A DNA stretch of 64,000 nucleotides from positions 13,800,316 through 13,864,315 of the forward strand of contig CM035232.1 in NCBI GenBank assembly GCA_020226215.1. Reading direction: 5' to 3'. The DNA is from Sindora glabra. Its lineage: Eukaryota; Streptophyta; Magnoliopsida; Fabales; Fabaceae. This document shows, piece by piece, positions 10,956-23,960 of the stretch. Under the pieces are notes generated by a model that ran no database searches, was not told the origin of the DNA, and saw only the letters and a program-made list of their open reading frames with translations. The stretch's first letter is position 1. Each line of letters opens with the position of its first letter. The position numbers were made by a program, and so were the translations under genes.

Positions 10956-13900
10956 TGTAAAATAGGTTAAAGTATATGGATTTTATGAGTTTTATGGACT
11001 TAAATTATTTAAAATTTGATTCATTTTTATCATGAGTAATACGGATTAGTTTGTAAACTTTTAATTAAAGTTTGCGAAATAGTCTACGTACTCACAAATA
11101 TGAATTGAACTTGAATTCCTTAAAATTTAATTCTTTTTTTCACTTATAATATAGATTGGTCCATTTTAATATGTTCGTGTCTGATTTGGTTCACTCATTT
11201 TATACTTGTAAAACTTGTGCACTTCCAAGTACAATTCAAAAGGTTCCTCGTATATAATTGTTTCACATTACCAATTTATCTCATTAATATATCTTAAGTG
11301 TCACTTTTTCTTTTCTATTTTTTTATTTCATTTATTTTCTTCAAGGGACAAATGCACACATCATGGCACATAACCATGCTATTTTGTATATACTAATGAT
11401 ATATTCTTTTTTTTTTCTCTAACAAAATCATCAAACTTGGAGTTCCAACTTTTGTATTTAATTAATTTACTAATAAGTTTAAAGGTCATTCTTTCTTTTA
11501 ATTTCTCGGTAATCATACCAATAATATGTAAGCTTATTTATATTAATATTTGTCATCATTTCAAATATAAACATAAATATGGTTAGTTTATTTTATATGT
11601 TATGAATTTGTATTTTAATATTTTTTTAAAAAAAAGTATAGCAAAGCATTATAATGAAGTATAGGCAGTTGGTTTAGAGAAATATTAGAGCCTTGGCTAG
11701 TCTTTCACATCTTACTTAAGGATATGCTTCCAAAATTTATTGGTAATTTAATGGAATTAAGGTAGGAAGCTAACTTTCTGTTTTGTCATATGCTTAAATA
11801 GCAACATTTGGTCATTTGTGATTGGATGGTAACCAGTGGCTAATCTTGACTAGATTTGAAATGCTAAACGGCTCATGCACAAATTTTTACATATAATTAT
11901 ATAATACTAATGTATGAAATTGAAAAAAATTTTAAGGTAGGCCCTCCTCAACTTCTAAGCTTTGCCAATGATCCTTACTACCTTACTATGTTTATGACTA
12001 CATGGTATAGAAAAATCCTATTTTAGGCATGTTGGGACTTGAAAAGATGAGTTGTTAATTATCTCCTATCACAAAAGTGATAAATATGAATTAAAAGCTT
12101 AACAACTTAATTCTAATAAGTTTTATACCATTACTAGAATGTTAAATAGCTTTATACTCTTAAAATCCTACTTTATGTGGTAAAATAAAGGCTTAATCAA
12201 TTAGGATCATTATTCTTATTAGATTTTGATATTTTAAAATGTAGTTTGCAATAGGCCATGATAAAAACCTTATATGCATGGCAATGCCATATATCTATTA
12301 AACTTAAGGATTCTTTTTCTAATATGGTAACTAAATGACAGGTTGGAATGTAAACATATAAAGACATCATCCTTGCCATGATTGCTATTTCATGCTGCCA
12401 TAATGTACATTGGTTACTAATTATGTTCATTTAAACTTTGATGCATGATATAATCAAATCTAGTTAAGGCTAGTGTATTGTTTAAAATTAAAAAAATTGA
12501 AGGAAAGGTTTTTCCTTTCTTAGGCAAGAAGCATGGCAAATATTGCTTATGAATAAGGGATTCATTAGGAAGAACGTATATCATGAGCCAACAGCTCTTT
12601 ATTAGAAATCGTGTAGTGCATACTTGCCATTTCTAGCAAATATGCCAACCTTTCCATTGAAACCCACTCGAGGCACGCTTAATAAAAATAATTAAACTCA
12701 CAAGCTCATAAACTACAATCGAATTTCACCGAAGCATCCATATATACCAAACTATAAGATTCTTTTACATATGAAGCTTTAGACATAATGACTTAAAAAG
12801 GATAATTGAATAGGAAGAAAAATACTCTAGTATATGCCTTATTCCATAGTTTTGAGTGTGCACAGGATAACCATAAGTCAACACACTCAAGTCTCTAGTT
12901 CAATGTCTAGGTACCCTGTTAAGCCTACTTGATACTTCATCTCCTTAAAGAGCATTTTGAACAAAAGTTCTTTCGATAGAAGTAGATGTATTTTTTTAAA
13001 TTATCATAAGCTCTTTTTTTAAAACTCTGAGTGTCCAATTCACACTAAAACGTACCAAAACAACAATAAAATTCTCACAAATATAGGCTTCTTAAACTCT
13101 TTCAATTTTTTAAACTGTCTTGAAATAATTAAAATACCCCTAAACTTGGAAAGATAAAAAAAATAATATACTAGCTGGATTGATCCCAAATTTCAACTAA
13201 AACATGCTAAATTTTTTTATCAAGTCTCATCTAAATCTGAACAAATTTGCTTATCGAGCTATCACAACTACTAACGTGTGAGATTCTCCTTTACTTCAAA
13301 TGTCAATGCCCTCGTTGATACCTTAATCTGACACAAATCCATGAAGAATCTACTTACTCTTTCAAAATTTCATAGTTTTTATCTTACTCTTTTGAGCTAT
13401 TACATCGATCTCTCAAGCCTATCTCTTCAAACGTTATAAATGTTTCCTCTATCACAAATTTGGGTTATCACCTCCACAACATTGGTATTCTCTTAGTAAA
13501 ATGTATGCTCCATAAATTTCTTAAAAGGCTACCTTTGTAGTCTCTTTTTAAAGTGTTCAAACACTTTCTAGTGCCATTTACCCACTAACTCTTCCAAACT
13601 TATTACTTTTGTAACTTGTTTGACAAGTAATTGTCTTTGTAATTTTGTGTTCACTACCTCTGCAGTTTGCACGTATGCTACCTTTATAGTAAAAGTGCAT
13701 GCTAACTCGATAGCTTATAAATAATGCTTAACTCTCTAAATTACCTACTAACAAATATATTGCACCTAATGTTCCATTCCACAGGTACAAGAGAAAAGAC
13801 TTATACTTGATCTATGCAAAGGTCCCATAACCTTGCTATCAAGTGTGCTTGTTTCCTTTTGGTCAATTTTTTTACACTTCGCAATGCCACTTTCACACTC

Positions 13901-14150
13901 AATTGAATCCTCTAATCCTCTTTAAATCGATACCTTCTGACATCTCATCAGCCATCATAACATACTCTTGGAGTTGACGATTTCTAGTATCATGGTCCTT
14001 ACGACCTCTTCTAACTTGACAAACATTTAGTAATGTCTCAACTCTCAGTCTTACTTGAGTACATCATTTGACGACTTCTTTACGTACATCCATTTGATGG
14101 CTTGGCTACATCAACAACTCAATGACAACTTTATAAGGTTGAGCATGGAG
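10956..14150. other. Intergenic stretch, no gene seen
   Basis: Only short frames occur; a minus-strand frame at 12197-12430 (77 codons) has no recognisable motif. From about 12650 to 14100 the sequence is pyrimidine-rich, less AT-biased than the surroundings and full of stops in all frames, compatible with a very old element or gene relic that I cannot identify. Confidence 0.4.
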
Positions 14151-14154
14151 TTAT

Positions 14155-15100
14155 ATCTTGTGGTAACTAATTTTTGTTTGGAGTAATTAAAGAGTAAAAT
14201 ATAAATTTAAATTGTTTGCTCTTTTTTTTATCAACATCATAATTTTGATTTGCAATTGTGTTAGGAAGGCTAATAATATCGTAAAATATTGTGAAGATAA
14301 AAAAAATTATAAAATAGATTGCAAGCTAAACAATTGAAATTAATTGATTATTTTGCCTCTAGGCATGAGTCATATTTCTACTATCTCGCATAATGTATGG
14401 CACAGTTATGATCCTATCGGATTTAGATTTCTACTTTTGGTTATTTTTCAAAGAGATATATGATTTTGATTTTAAGATTTATTTATTTTTGTTAAGATCT
14501 ACTATTTCAATTAAAAATTATATTTATTTATTTTAAAATCATCTTCTTCTTCTTCTTCTTTCTTTTTAAGAAAAGAAGAGGATTTTTGTTTGATCACATC
14601 ATTATCTCATAAATTGAATGCATTAAAATAATTTTTTTATATATAATGTATTGAGAATACTATGATTTTAAAAGAATAAAATTAGTTATTCTCCTCGATA
14701 CTCATTCCCTTTTTTTTCTCTGGATTATGTATGTGTGTGCGTAGATGGACTAAATTAACTTATTTTTTTATATGAAAAAGAGATTGATTGAGAAATGTTT
14801 GTTGAAGAATATAAATAATATTATTTATTTCAATATTTTTTAATACTATAAGTGATTAAATTATTAGATATATAAATTAAAAAATTAATTTAAAATAGAA
14901 TAGAAAGTATAAGATCTTTAAAAAATGTTGATTATTTTTTGAATTAAATGTTCAATGAAAAATTCCTCTTTTTGAACATCTGCAATTTGCACTCTCATCA
15001 TCTTGAGTCTCCTTTTGGACACTTTTTATTCTTAATATTACTGCAGGCTCGACTAAGGTCATGCTTACACTCTCTGTACACAAACATACTTAATAATCTA
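14155..15100 (+). repeat. Dispersed repeat, copy 1 (partner at 47.1-48.0 kb)
   Basis: It starts tggtaactaatttttgtttg and runs colinearly with 47098-48003 through many shared phrases: 'gattattttgcctcta', 'catgagtca', 'tttctttttaagaaaagaag', 'gagaatacttgatttt'-like, 'tttgcactct' and the end 'aaacatacttaataa'. Indels separate the copies. Length of about 0.9 kb and a TG start would fit a solo LTR, but no terminal CA, PBS or target duplication was found. Confidence 0.75.
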
Positions 15101-15200
15101 TAACTACTGGTCATTAATTTATAATATAGTAGCCATCTGTTTTTTTGTTATATTGTTCAATGAAACATATAACCCACTATTTAGATTTGTCCATGAGGAT

Positions 15201-15596
15201 TTATGAGTGTTTCTGATGAGTGGCTGTGAATGCAGCACTTGGCCGTTGCTTGAAGGAAAATTGGTGGTCTTGTTCATCTCCAAAAGTGGAAGCGCAGGAA
15301 GACCAACACTGCCATTCAACTGTCCTAAAATACAGCATAGTGGGCAACTCAAGACCACTTCCAATGAATGCACTTATTCTGACAACAAACTTGAAATTTC
15401 CACACTTAAAACTCATGGAACACGTCCACCACCCCCTGAAGTACTCAGAAGAAAAATTTGTTCCATTGAAATTTCCGGCAAGGGATAAAGGTTCTCCTGC
15501 TACGATTTGGACAGCAATCTCATCGGAATCAGAATAATATCTGAGCGTCAGAATTTTTGGTTCCACTTCCGGTCTCCCTTGATTGACTAGCCAGAC
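15201..15596 (-). pseudogene. Terminal exon of an unidentified plant gene (fragment)
   Basis: On the minus strand a 131-codon open frame begins immediately after a consensus acceptor (tgtatttag then GTC TGG at 15596) and ends at a TGA at 15201. It has no initiator ATG; it is open from the splice site in phase 0, as a last exon would be. Composition is balanced and clearly less AT-rich than the flanks. It starts VWLVNQGRPEVEPKILTLRY and has a Cys/Trp-bearing middle (FRGWWTCSMSFKCGNFKF) and a second Trp/Cys cluster (VEWQCWSSC). I do not recognise the family. No matching upstream exons are evident between 15.6 and 16.7 kb, so it may be a gene fragment moved by a transposon, or the 3' end of a gene with a long intron. 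Frames on the opposite strand here are shadows. Confidence 0.55.
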
Positions 15597-15599
15597 CTA

Positions 15600-16744
15600 A
15601 ATACACATACATCAATATTTTAATTTTAATCTTATAAATTTACACTGTGTATGAAATTTTGTTTGTTTCGTTAATGACAAACTAATTTTTTAATATATAA
15701 TAAAAAACTAAAACTCAATTTATTTCGTTAAAAATATTATTAAAAAATTGTATTTTTATATAATTGAAGGAGTAATATATTATTTTTATATTTTATTAAA
15801 AAATAATATTTAAAATGATAATAATTAAAGAAATTATTTATAATTAAATTTTATCTTCTAATAAATTTTTTATATTTAATAATTAACATACAAAATATTT
15901 TTTATTATTTTAATGTTATAATTAAATTTTTAAAACAGATATCTTCCATCAAAATATATGAGTTTAAAATCTTTTTCACCGCTGTTGAATACATATCTAA
16001 GCATTTCTTTCAAAGTCACATTTGTTTACATTAATAATTGACTGTAAAAAGGATTATGAAACACTAAAAATGATGGCTCAATTATATATTATTGAATCCT
16101 CCTCTTGCATGCACATTATTGATCTATTTTGCTCTGAATGTTTGCAAACTGTTTGGAGCAATTTGAAATTCAGATTTTCTAGAAATGGAGGAGCTAGCAA
16201 AAGCAGGAGGAAAATTCAACGCGGTGAGAATTTGCGATGAGTCGAATAACCGCTCCACAGAGGACTTAATTTGTTTTTCAACCGTAAATATCTCTTTCCT
16301 TTTAACAAGATTGAATCAATCCACTTTAATTAGTGTTTCAGATTTTTTGATTAGTTAATACTTGTTTTAGTTTCAATCTGTCGTACAAAATTAGGTTTTT
16401 TAACTATATTTTGACACTAGAAATACGTATTTGAAAATTTATTTTTAAAAATTATAATTTTAAGTATATAATTTAAAAATAAAAAATAAAAATAGTTTTT
16501 AAATTTTTTACTTATTTTTTTAAATGTTAATTTTATAATTTAATAAAATATATCTTTATTTATAATACATATAATCCTTTATTTTTAATTTTTTAATTTA
16601 AAAATAATTTAAAATTTTTATAACACTTTCTAAAAATATAAAGTTAAAAACACATCCAAATACACGTCACACCCACTATCAGAGCTTTCACACAATTGCC
16701 AGGATGGCATTGATATACAAAGCATGCCTTTGTCTTTACTTAAA
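15600..16744. other. AT-rich intergenic stretch
   Basis: Mostly A/T homopolymer-rich sequence. A 72-codon plus-strand frame at 16022-16240 has no recognisable motif; its Arg/Lys-rich end and lack of context do not support a gene. Confidence 0.4.
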
Positions 16745-16749
16745 TGTAG

Positions 16750-17800
16750 ATGTTTAATAAATAACGGTTAGAAGAGCTTTTGATTTATTTGATAAAAATT
16801 TAGTTGTAAGACTAATATTTAATTAAAATAAGTATTTGGTAAATAATTGTTTGGAGCAGCTATTTCATTCTAAAATGTTGAAATAAAAAACGCTGCCCAG
16901 TACAACATTTTCAATCAGCTGATGGTCTGATTTTTTATTAATGATCAAATGAACCCTCTCTAAATTTTCATAACGACCAACTTTTTCTTATTGAAAAAAC
17001 CTTAGTTAATGGTTTACTCATGCTCTGCTCTTTCCTTTTGCTTTCGTTGGGCTTCTTACATCCATGTTGCATCATCATCGCAACAATCACAGTTCATCGT
17101 AGTTAATAAGCAAGTTGTTGATACAACTTAAGTGAGAAGCAAGACACTAGGAATTGAGGAAATTGACGGTGGCACGGACGCCAATGGTTTTGTCGAGCAA
17201 GTGTTGGAGAAGGAAAACATTGTTCTCGTCTGAGGAAAAGTGGACGGCAGAATCAGAAGAGAAGCATTGATTAGAGTAATAGAAAGGGGAGGAGAGATAA
17301 TTAGCGTGAGAAGGGGGAGAGAGACCAGAGAAGCAAGAAGAATAGTAGGAGTGGAAAGAGGTTTCATGAAAACAGTGAGATAGAGGCATGATTCAATGAA
17401 TCATAAGAATTAGTAATAAAAAATTAAATAATTATAATTATTAATTTTATATTAATAAATTTATGTATTATAAAAATTATATTAATTTAATTTAAAAAAT
17501 TATTGTATAATAAATTATAATGATTTATTATTTATAAAAAATTTAATTAATTAAATAATATATAAGGACATAAAATATTAAAATAAAAAATATTTAAATA
17601 ATTTATAAAATATATTCGTACCTTTATATATTATTTTATATATAAATAATTGATATTAAATAATTAATTTTATTAAATATTCTTATTCAAATAATTAATG
17701 TAATCGGTTAGTTAAATCAACTAATACAATTAATCATTAATTAGCTGTTAATTTAATTAACTAACCGTTACAACTATCAATTAATTGCCACATAAAATCA
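16750..17800. mobile_element. TIR element, copy 1 of a related pair
   Basis: The left end (tgtttaataaataacggtta) and the reverse complement of the right end (tatgtggcaattaattgat) are loosely matched. The right 400 bp (17390-17800) align colinearly with 18370-18770, sharing 'tcaactaatacaatta' and 'tattcaaataattaatg'. This copy carries an extra segment of about 350 bp with higher GC (17040-17390) whose minus-strand frames have no family match, a possible captured fragment. The hAT-like reading rests only on termini resembling TGTTTGATAA. Confidence 0.5.
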
Positions 17801-17947
17801 TAATGGTGTTTTTGTCCCATTTAAAATCAACAAGGCACGTTCAATGCCAAATGATGGATCCTAACCCTTACCATCTTTATCGATTCAGAGTTAAACATAA
17901 CTTATTCCCCAAATTTGACGTACAATGAAAAAGATTGGTATAAGACA

Positions 17948-18772
17948 TGTTTGATAAATAATTTATTAAATGATTTTTATTTTATTGGACTAAATTGATT
18001 AATTGACTTCTTAAGATAATTATTTTGATTGTTTGGTAAGTAATTATTTTAAATAGTTGATTGCTTCCAATCAATTATTTTCACAAACACTAGAAGTTTC
18101 AGTATTTTGCTTCAATTGTTGGAGTATAAATTTATTAAAAGATTGAGTTATCCTTAACGAACTTTCATATTTCCCTATTTGCCTTTCCTACCAGTGTATT
18201 TCCCTATTTGACTTCTTGTGCCTTCGATTTTCACATAATACCCTAAAATATTTTGTCACGTGTCAAGCAATGATTTTTTTTTTAATTTTTTTTGTAGTAA
18301 TCCAAACCTTTCTTTTATGTGTGTGCCTAGGAGTTATAAACTTAGGAAAATGGATCCACTTATTAGCAGGTTCCAAAAGATTTTATTTATAATTATTGAT
18401 TTTTTATTAATAAATTTATTAATTATAAAAATTATATTAATTCAATTTTTTTTAAAAAAATATTTAACATATAATAATTTATAATAATAAATTATTTATA
18501 AGAAAATTTAATTTATTAAATAATATATAAAATTTAAATTATTAAAATATTATTAAAATAAAAGAATACTTAAATAATTGATAAAATATACTCGTACCCT
18601 TATATATTATTCTACATATAAATAACTAATTATAAATAGTTAATTTTACTAAATATTTTTATTCAAATAATTAATGCAATCAGTTGATCAAATCAACTAA
18701 TACAATTAGCTATTAACCAATAATTAATTGAATCAATTAACTGCTATAGTTATTAACTAATTATCAAATAAG
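17948..18772. mobile_element. TIR element, copy 2 of a related pair
   Basis: The left end tgtttgataaataattta pairs with the reverse complement of the right end, tatttgataattagttaata, a clear short terminal inverted repeat. Its right half is a direct repeat of 17390-17800. It is about 825 bp and non-coding, so it would need a transposase supplied elsewhere. An 8-bp target duplication could not be confirmed. Confidence 0.6.
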
Positions 18773-21700
18773 GCTAAAGTATTATCTATTTATGTGTACT
18801 AGGTGGATATTGTCCAAAAAAAAATGTTAGTCACACATAATTTCATTTAACATAACCTATATTAGTATAATTTAAATCCAATAGGTTCAGTGTTTATGCG
18901 AAAGACGAATGCCAAAGTTATGTCTTTTAACAATATTTCTAGAATCATGCTTGGAGTGACTATTAAAGCATGAATATGATTTGTAGGAAAAATAGGTTGG
19001 TGAGAGTAGCTAGAAAAAATGAAACATCAATTTGGTGTTTTCTTTCAAATTTTTTTTAAAAAAATTGAAAATAGATTTTATACATCTTTTGACTTTTTTT
19101 TTTTAAATATTGGTTAGTTATTTTTTTAATCATAATATAATTTTACATCAAAATCATGCATTAAATGCCAAAAAATCTTTAAAAAAGTTTGAGTCTAATG
19201 CCATTTTTAAAAAAAAATAGAAAATTCAAAATTAAATTATAATGAGTATTTTGGGATAATTTTAGTTAGGTAAGATAAAAAATCAAATTTAAACAAATTT
19301 GGTGAGAGAATATGTAAAAATCATGGTGAATATAAGCCAAAAAATCATGAAAAAATGCATAAGTTTAGTGCAATGTTTTCTTAAAATTGGAAGCTATTTT
19401 TTGGTGTGATTTTGGTGTAAATAATCATTGGACTAGTTGGGAAATCTTGCAAGGATCAATTTTGGGCTGAAAATTGTGAAAAATTACGTGAAAATGATAA
19501 AAAATAGTCAAGTTGAGTTTCAGGTCGCCTCAACCTGAATCACAGAGAACTGGTCCAAGAAGACAACCTAAGCCACCCCACATGTGATGCCCAATCATAG
19601 TGATGGTGTGCAATCCACATTCAGCCTTTTCGTCACTTTCCAGCAATAACATCTTGTCGTGACTTGAATCCAATCTTAACTGGCATAAATCTCACTATCT
19701 AATTTTTGCCATCCTTAATGTTGATTATACTAATTCTACCTAATGAAAATCTCTGTTTTCATAGTGATTCAAATTATATTTTAAATTTAAAAAAAGGATA
19801 GAGTTTTATTTATTTTTAGATACTTTCCGAAAGTCTTAAGATACAAAACTTGTAATTTCTATGGATATGATAGCAACATAGAATATACATGAGATGTACA
19901 ATTTATCTCATCAAATTAATTACATAGATAAACAATTCTCCTAATCCCTGATCCAATCGTCAAAATCCCCTAAAAAATTGGTTTTTAATTCTTTATAGAT
20001 GCAATGAAACTCAAAAGCATTCATTTCAACTCGAAAATGTTGAAAATAAAAGAACTTAATAAATGTATATCTATCAAAATCATTCTTCGTTTTGATTATA
20101 TAAAATGATCATATGCTAATTAAGTATTTTAATAGTAAATAACTGCAAACTAAATTTCTAGAATTCAGAAACACAAGATGCCACTCATAACTTAACTTTT
20201 TTATTTCATATCATAAACAATAATAATCTTAACAATTCAATTTATATATGATAAATCTTATATGACACACAATCCATTCTAGGTGTTTAATAGACTATTA
20301 AATAACCAATAAGGTTTAATCACGATTAAATTATTATGATCACATCAAATGGAATTACCCACGTAGCTAAATATTAATTTCATAACACAATACATAAAAT
20401 TTGTAAAAATAATACATAAACCCACCTTTTGACTCCCAATCCAACCTTATACCTTACCTATCTTTCCAATATTATTTCTCCCAAGCTAACTTTGCACTCC
20501 ACGCACCTTATTACCAAGAATTTTCTATTCGACATTCACATTATCACCCCTATCAAAATTCATAATTTCAATGTCACTTGTGGTGTAATTCACAAAATAA
20601 TCTATATAATAGAGTTTAAGTTTTATACATCACAATTCATAATTAACAATGGTGCCTTACTTACATCTTAAGGTCTCAAGATGGGAAATAGCCACATCTT
20701 ATAAAGTAACCATATGATTATATATATACATACTAACAAACTAATTTTCTGGATAACATATCAACCAAGTAAACAATTACAATTATCTAAATTAAAGGTC
20801 CCCATTCATAAGTGCAACCAAATTATATAATTATATCCTCAAAATTTTTACATCAAAATGTATATATGATCCATATAAATGACAAGAAGAGTATCAAATA
20901 TAACATTTAAACAAAATATCATGGAAATATAAATTTTAGGATGAGATATATACTCAGTTGATAATATCCATCTACTTCATAAACCCTAGAGTGCTCCATT
21001 TTCATCCTTCTCCATTTTTCCTACTCAATAATTTATAATGCTAAACCACAATTATTAGTGTTACTCATTTTCTTTACAACATTATAATTTTAGATTTAAT
21101 TCATAATATTTCTACCTTCAAGATCATTAACTTTTTATATTTCTTGAGGTAAACTTATGAAATCAAAATAGGCCATTATATATATATGCATACATAATCT
21201 TTAAATCAAACTCTAAGTACTAAAATATTAAAACTTTATATTGGAAGAATACTTTATTATTATCCTTCTACGAAACTATATATTTAATTCCTAATATTTT
21301 TAGCTATATCTCGATAAATTACTGAATCACATTTTCACATTTCAGAAGATTTCTTGAATCGTGCTTGAATCTTTCAAAATATTATAATGTATTGTTCTTT
21401 GTATACTCTAATCATATTATTCTATTATTTTATAATATAAAGATCATTTTTTTTTTCATATGCATCATCATATATTTCAAAACATGTTTGAATAGGTTTT
21501 TTTTCAAGTCAACCTCAAGATAATAAAAATGGTGAAACTTTATGATTTAACTCACCTTTCTTGTCCAAGGTTACTCCGTCGGAGCTCCATTGATAGAAAC
21601 ATGCCAAAACGTCGGTAAGGAAATAGGGCTAAATAGCCTTTCACTAATATCGCCCTCAACTTCAATTTGCCACTCTTTCTCACTGTGGCAACTTACAGTG

Positions 21701-22135
21701 CTAGCAAAGGCTTACACTGATGATGACAATTGGAAACTAATGCAGATCATGCTAGAAATATGAGAAAACCCATATCCTAAAATGTGTTACTACTCTGCTT
21801 CGATTGGTGACTCCTTACAACATCGATGAGCTACCATTTCAATATGAAAAGATGCACATAGAGGAAGATAACTTGACAGAAAAGTTCCCTTTTAGCAGGC
21901 TCATCGCATACGAAGTTATTCTTTTTAGCCTTTATTCATGGTAACAAAGAGAAACAAGAGAGAGAGATAAAAGTGAGTTAGTGGTGAATCACTAAGGGTA
22001 GCGGCGGCACGAAAACGGGATGTTAAAGGAGGAAAAAAAAGAAATATGAAGGTAAAAAGGAGAAAAAGAAAGAGTATGCCAAAATGGGCGTTTTATCGAG
22101 GAAGGAAAAAAGAGAGGGAGAAAAAAGTGATCTAT
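18773..22135. other. Intergenic stretch, no gene seen
   Basis: AT-rich. 19520-19700 and 21540-21930 are less AT-biased but closed in all frames by stops. A purine-rich tract occupies 21940-22130. An 80-codon plus frame (20429-20671) and a 73-codon minus frame (21992-22213) look like composition artefacts. Confidence 0.4.
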
Positions 22136-23300
22136 AGTGTAATACCCTAAAGTGATAATTAAAATATTATTGTATAAGGTGTTAAAATGAAATACAAATA
22201 TTTTAATTTTCAATCGTACAATATTATTATGACTTTATTTAGTGAAAATATTACCCAAATCTTTAATGGGATATTTAGAAGTTAATAGAGTGAGAAATCT
22301 ATGAAAATATATGCATCAATTTTTGTAAATAACTTTTATTCATAAATTTTTAAATTTATGAAAGTATTTTTAAAATTTAGGTGTGATGAATTATAATATA
22401 TATAAGTACATCTCTAATTTAATAAATTATTCCTTTAATATTTAAAGAGTAAGGAAATATTTGAGTTTGGGCTTAAATTTAAATTTGAAGGAATGAATCT
22501 CATGAAAAATGAATTTCTTTAAAAGAAATTAAGGGCTTAGGATGAGTTTCACTTGGAATTATAAGATGGAAATTTAATTAGGACTAAGGCTCATGGTGTA
22601 TTGAGGAGCATCAAATCATGACCTATAACTCTTTATTTTTTTTCTTTTCTCTCTCATTCTTTTCTTTTTCTTGCCACCTTCTCTTTTCTTTTTTTCTTCC
22701 TCCTTTCTCCTTTATTAGTGCTCTTTCTCTCTATTTTTCTTTCCAACCAAACACATTGTTACCATAGGGACCACAAACTAAACCTCTTCCCTATTCACTG
22801 AGTAGTAGTTTATGATGCTATATAGAGCACCTAAGTGGAGTGGTAGGGTGACATGTAGATAGCCAAAGCCTCCCTTTTTCTTAACAAATTTGCTAGTGTA
22901 AAAAATTTCAAATTGAAATACCCATTTGTGAGAGAGAAAATATGCCAATATATTACATAATTTCTATAGATCATTTACTCGATTCACTAAATAAAGCATT
23001 AAGGGTAAATATAAGGGTATGATCATGTGCATAATGTAAATTTGCTAAGCCTTTTTTGATATTTTGAGTTAGTGGGAGTTTTGTTGATTTGAACTTATTA
23101 ATATTTTAAGATATGTTTAAATGAAATACTTGTAATGAGATATTTATACTTTCACCATATATTGTGCATATTTTAGTTATAATATATGAATAAAGATATG
23201 TAGACCTCATCTCGTTATTATAAACAAATATATTTAAACCTTATCTTATTAATGTATTAAGAATATTGATTCCTACTGGACATTTTGGGTAAATGCTAAG
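22136..23300 (+). repeat. Possible LTR remnant, Ty3/gypsy-like
   Basis: It begins tgtaataccctaaagtgata, a start resembling many plant gypsy LTRs (TGTAATACCC). It contains a long C/T-rich tract (22620-22740) of the kind seen in such LTRs. No second LTR, PBS or coding domain was found nearby, so this is a tentative call and the end is arbitrary. Confidence 0.3.
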
Positions 23301-23554
23301 ACTATAGTGTAGGATTTAAATTTAGTTATATTAAAGTAATATAAATTTCATCATGCATATTATATTTAATTACTTGGCTAATGAGGTGTAGGTATTTAGC
23401 ATATTTATTATTAATATTATTTTGAATATAATATTTAGTGTTGTTAAATACTTATGATCTCAATTAGATCTATGGGTGAAATAATATCATGTTAACATTA
23501 ATTCTTTTCAAATGATTATCATTTGTAAATTAATGTAGGCTCAAGTGGAAGATT

Positions 23555-23960
23555 ATTAGAAGTTTTAGTGTGAGCTTCACATTAATTTATTAAATGACAC
23601 TTAATATTAAATCTTATTATATGGGTTCAAAATGAAATGATAATTGAAATTGAGTTCTGTATGGTATTATAACCTAAATGTAAGTTAATTGATCTTAGAT
23701 CTAGTGATGGGTAGGATCCATGACCTAACCCAATTTTTTTAAGAGATCTCTTACTTTTAGTAACTAATTCAATCTGTGTTATCCCATTCATATACAAAAT
23801 TAATCTTCTTATTAGAGAGAAAGAGAGAAAATAAGGGTTACAATAAAGGTAATGTGACCTTTACAATTATTTCTTCATTTTCTTATATTACGGATTTGTT
23901 CAAATTGTACAAAGAATGTAGAATTTAAGATCAATTACTAATTAGTTCAGGTGTTTATTG
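23555..23960 (+). repeat. LTR-like repeat, copy 1 (others at 55.2 and 61.3 kb)
   Basis: It aligns with 55235-55560 through 'ttattatatgggttcaaaat', 'taacccaatttttttaagag', and 'ctcttacttttagtaactaa', each with a close counterpart in the other copy. The layout (short gene-free block ending in a T-rich leader) resembles copia LTRs. No flanking coding domains. Confidence 0.5.

Noticed and set aside
15207..15537. Two plus-strand frames of 93 and 105 codons over the 15.2-15.6 kb exon
   Set aside because: They are antisense shadows of the minus-strand exon, which alone begins at a splice acceptor and has balanced residue use.
21992..22213. 73-codon minus-strand frame with hydrophobic Phe/Leu-rich sequence
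   Set aside because: Arises from a purine-rich tract on the plus strand; low complexity and crosses the start of the LTR-like block.
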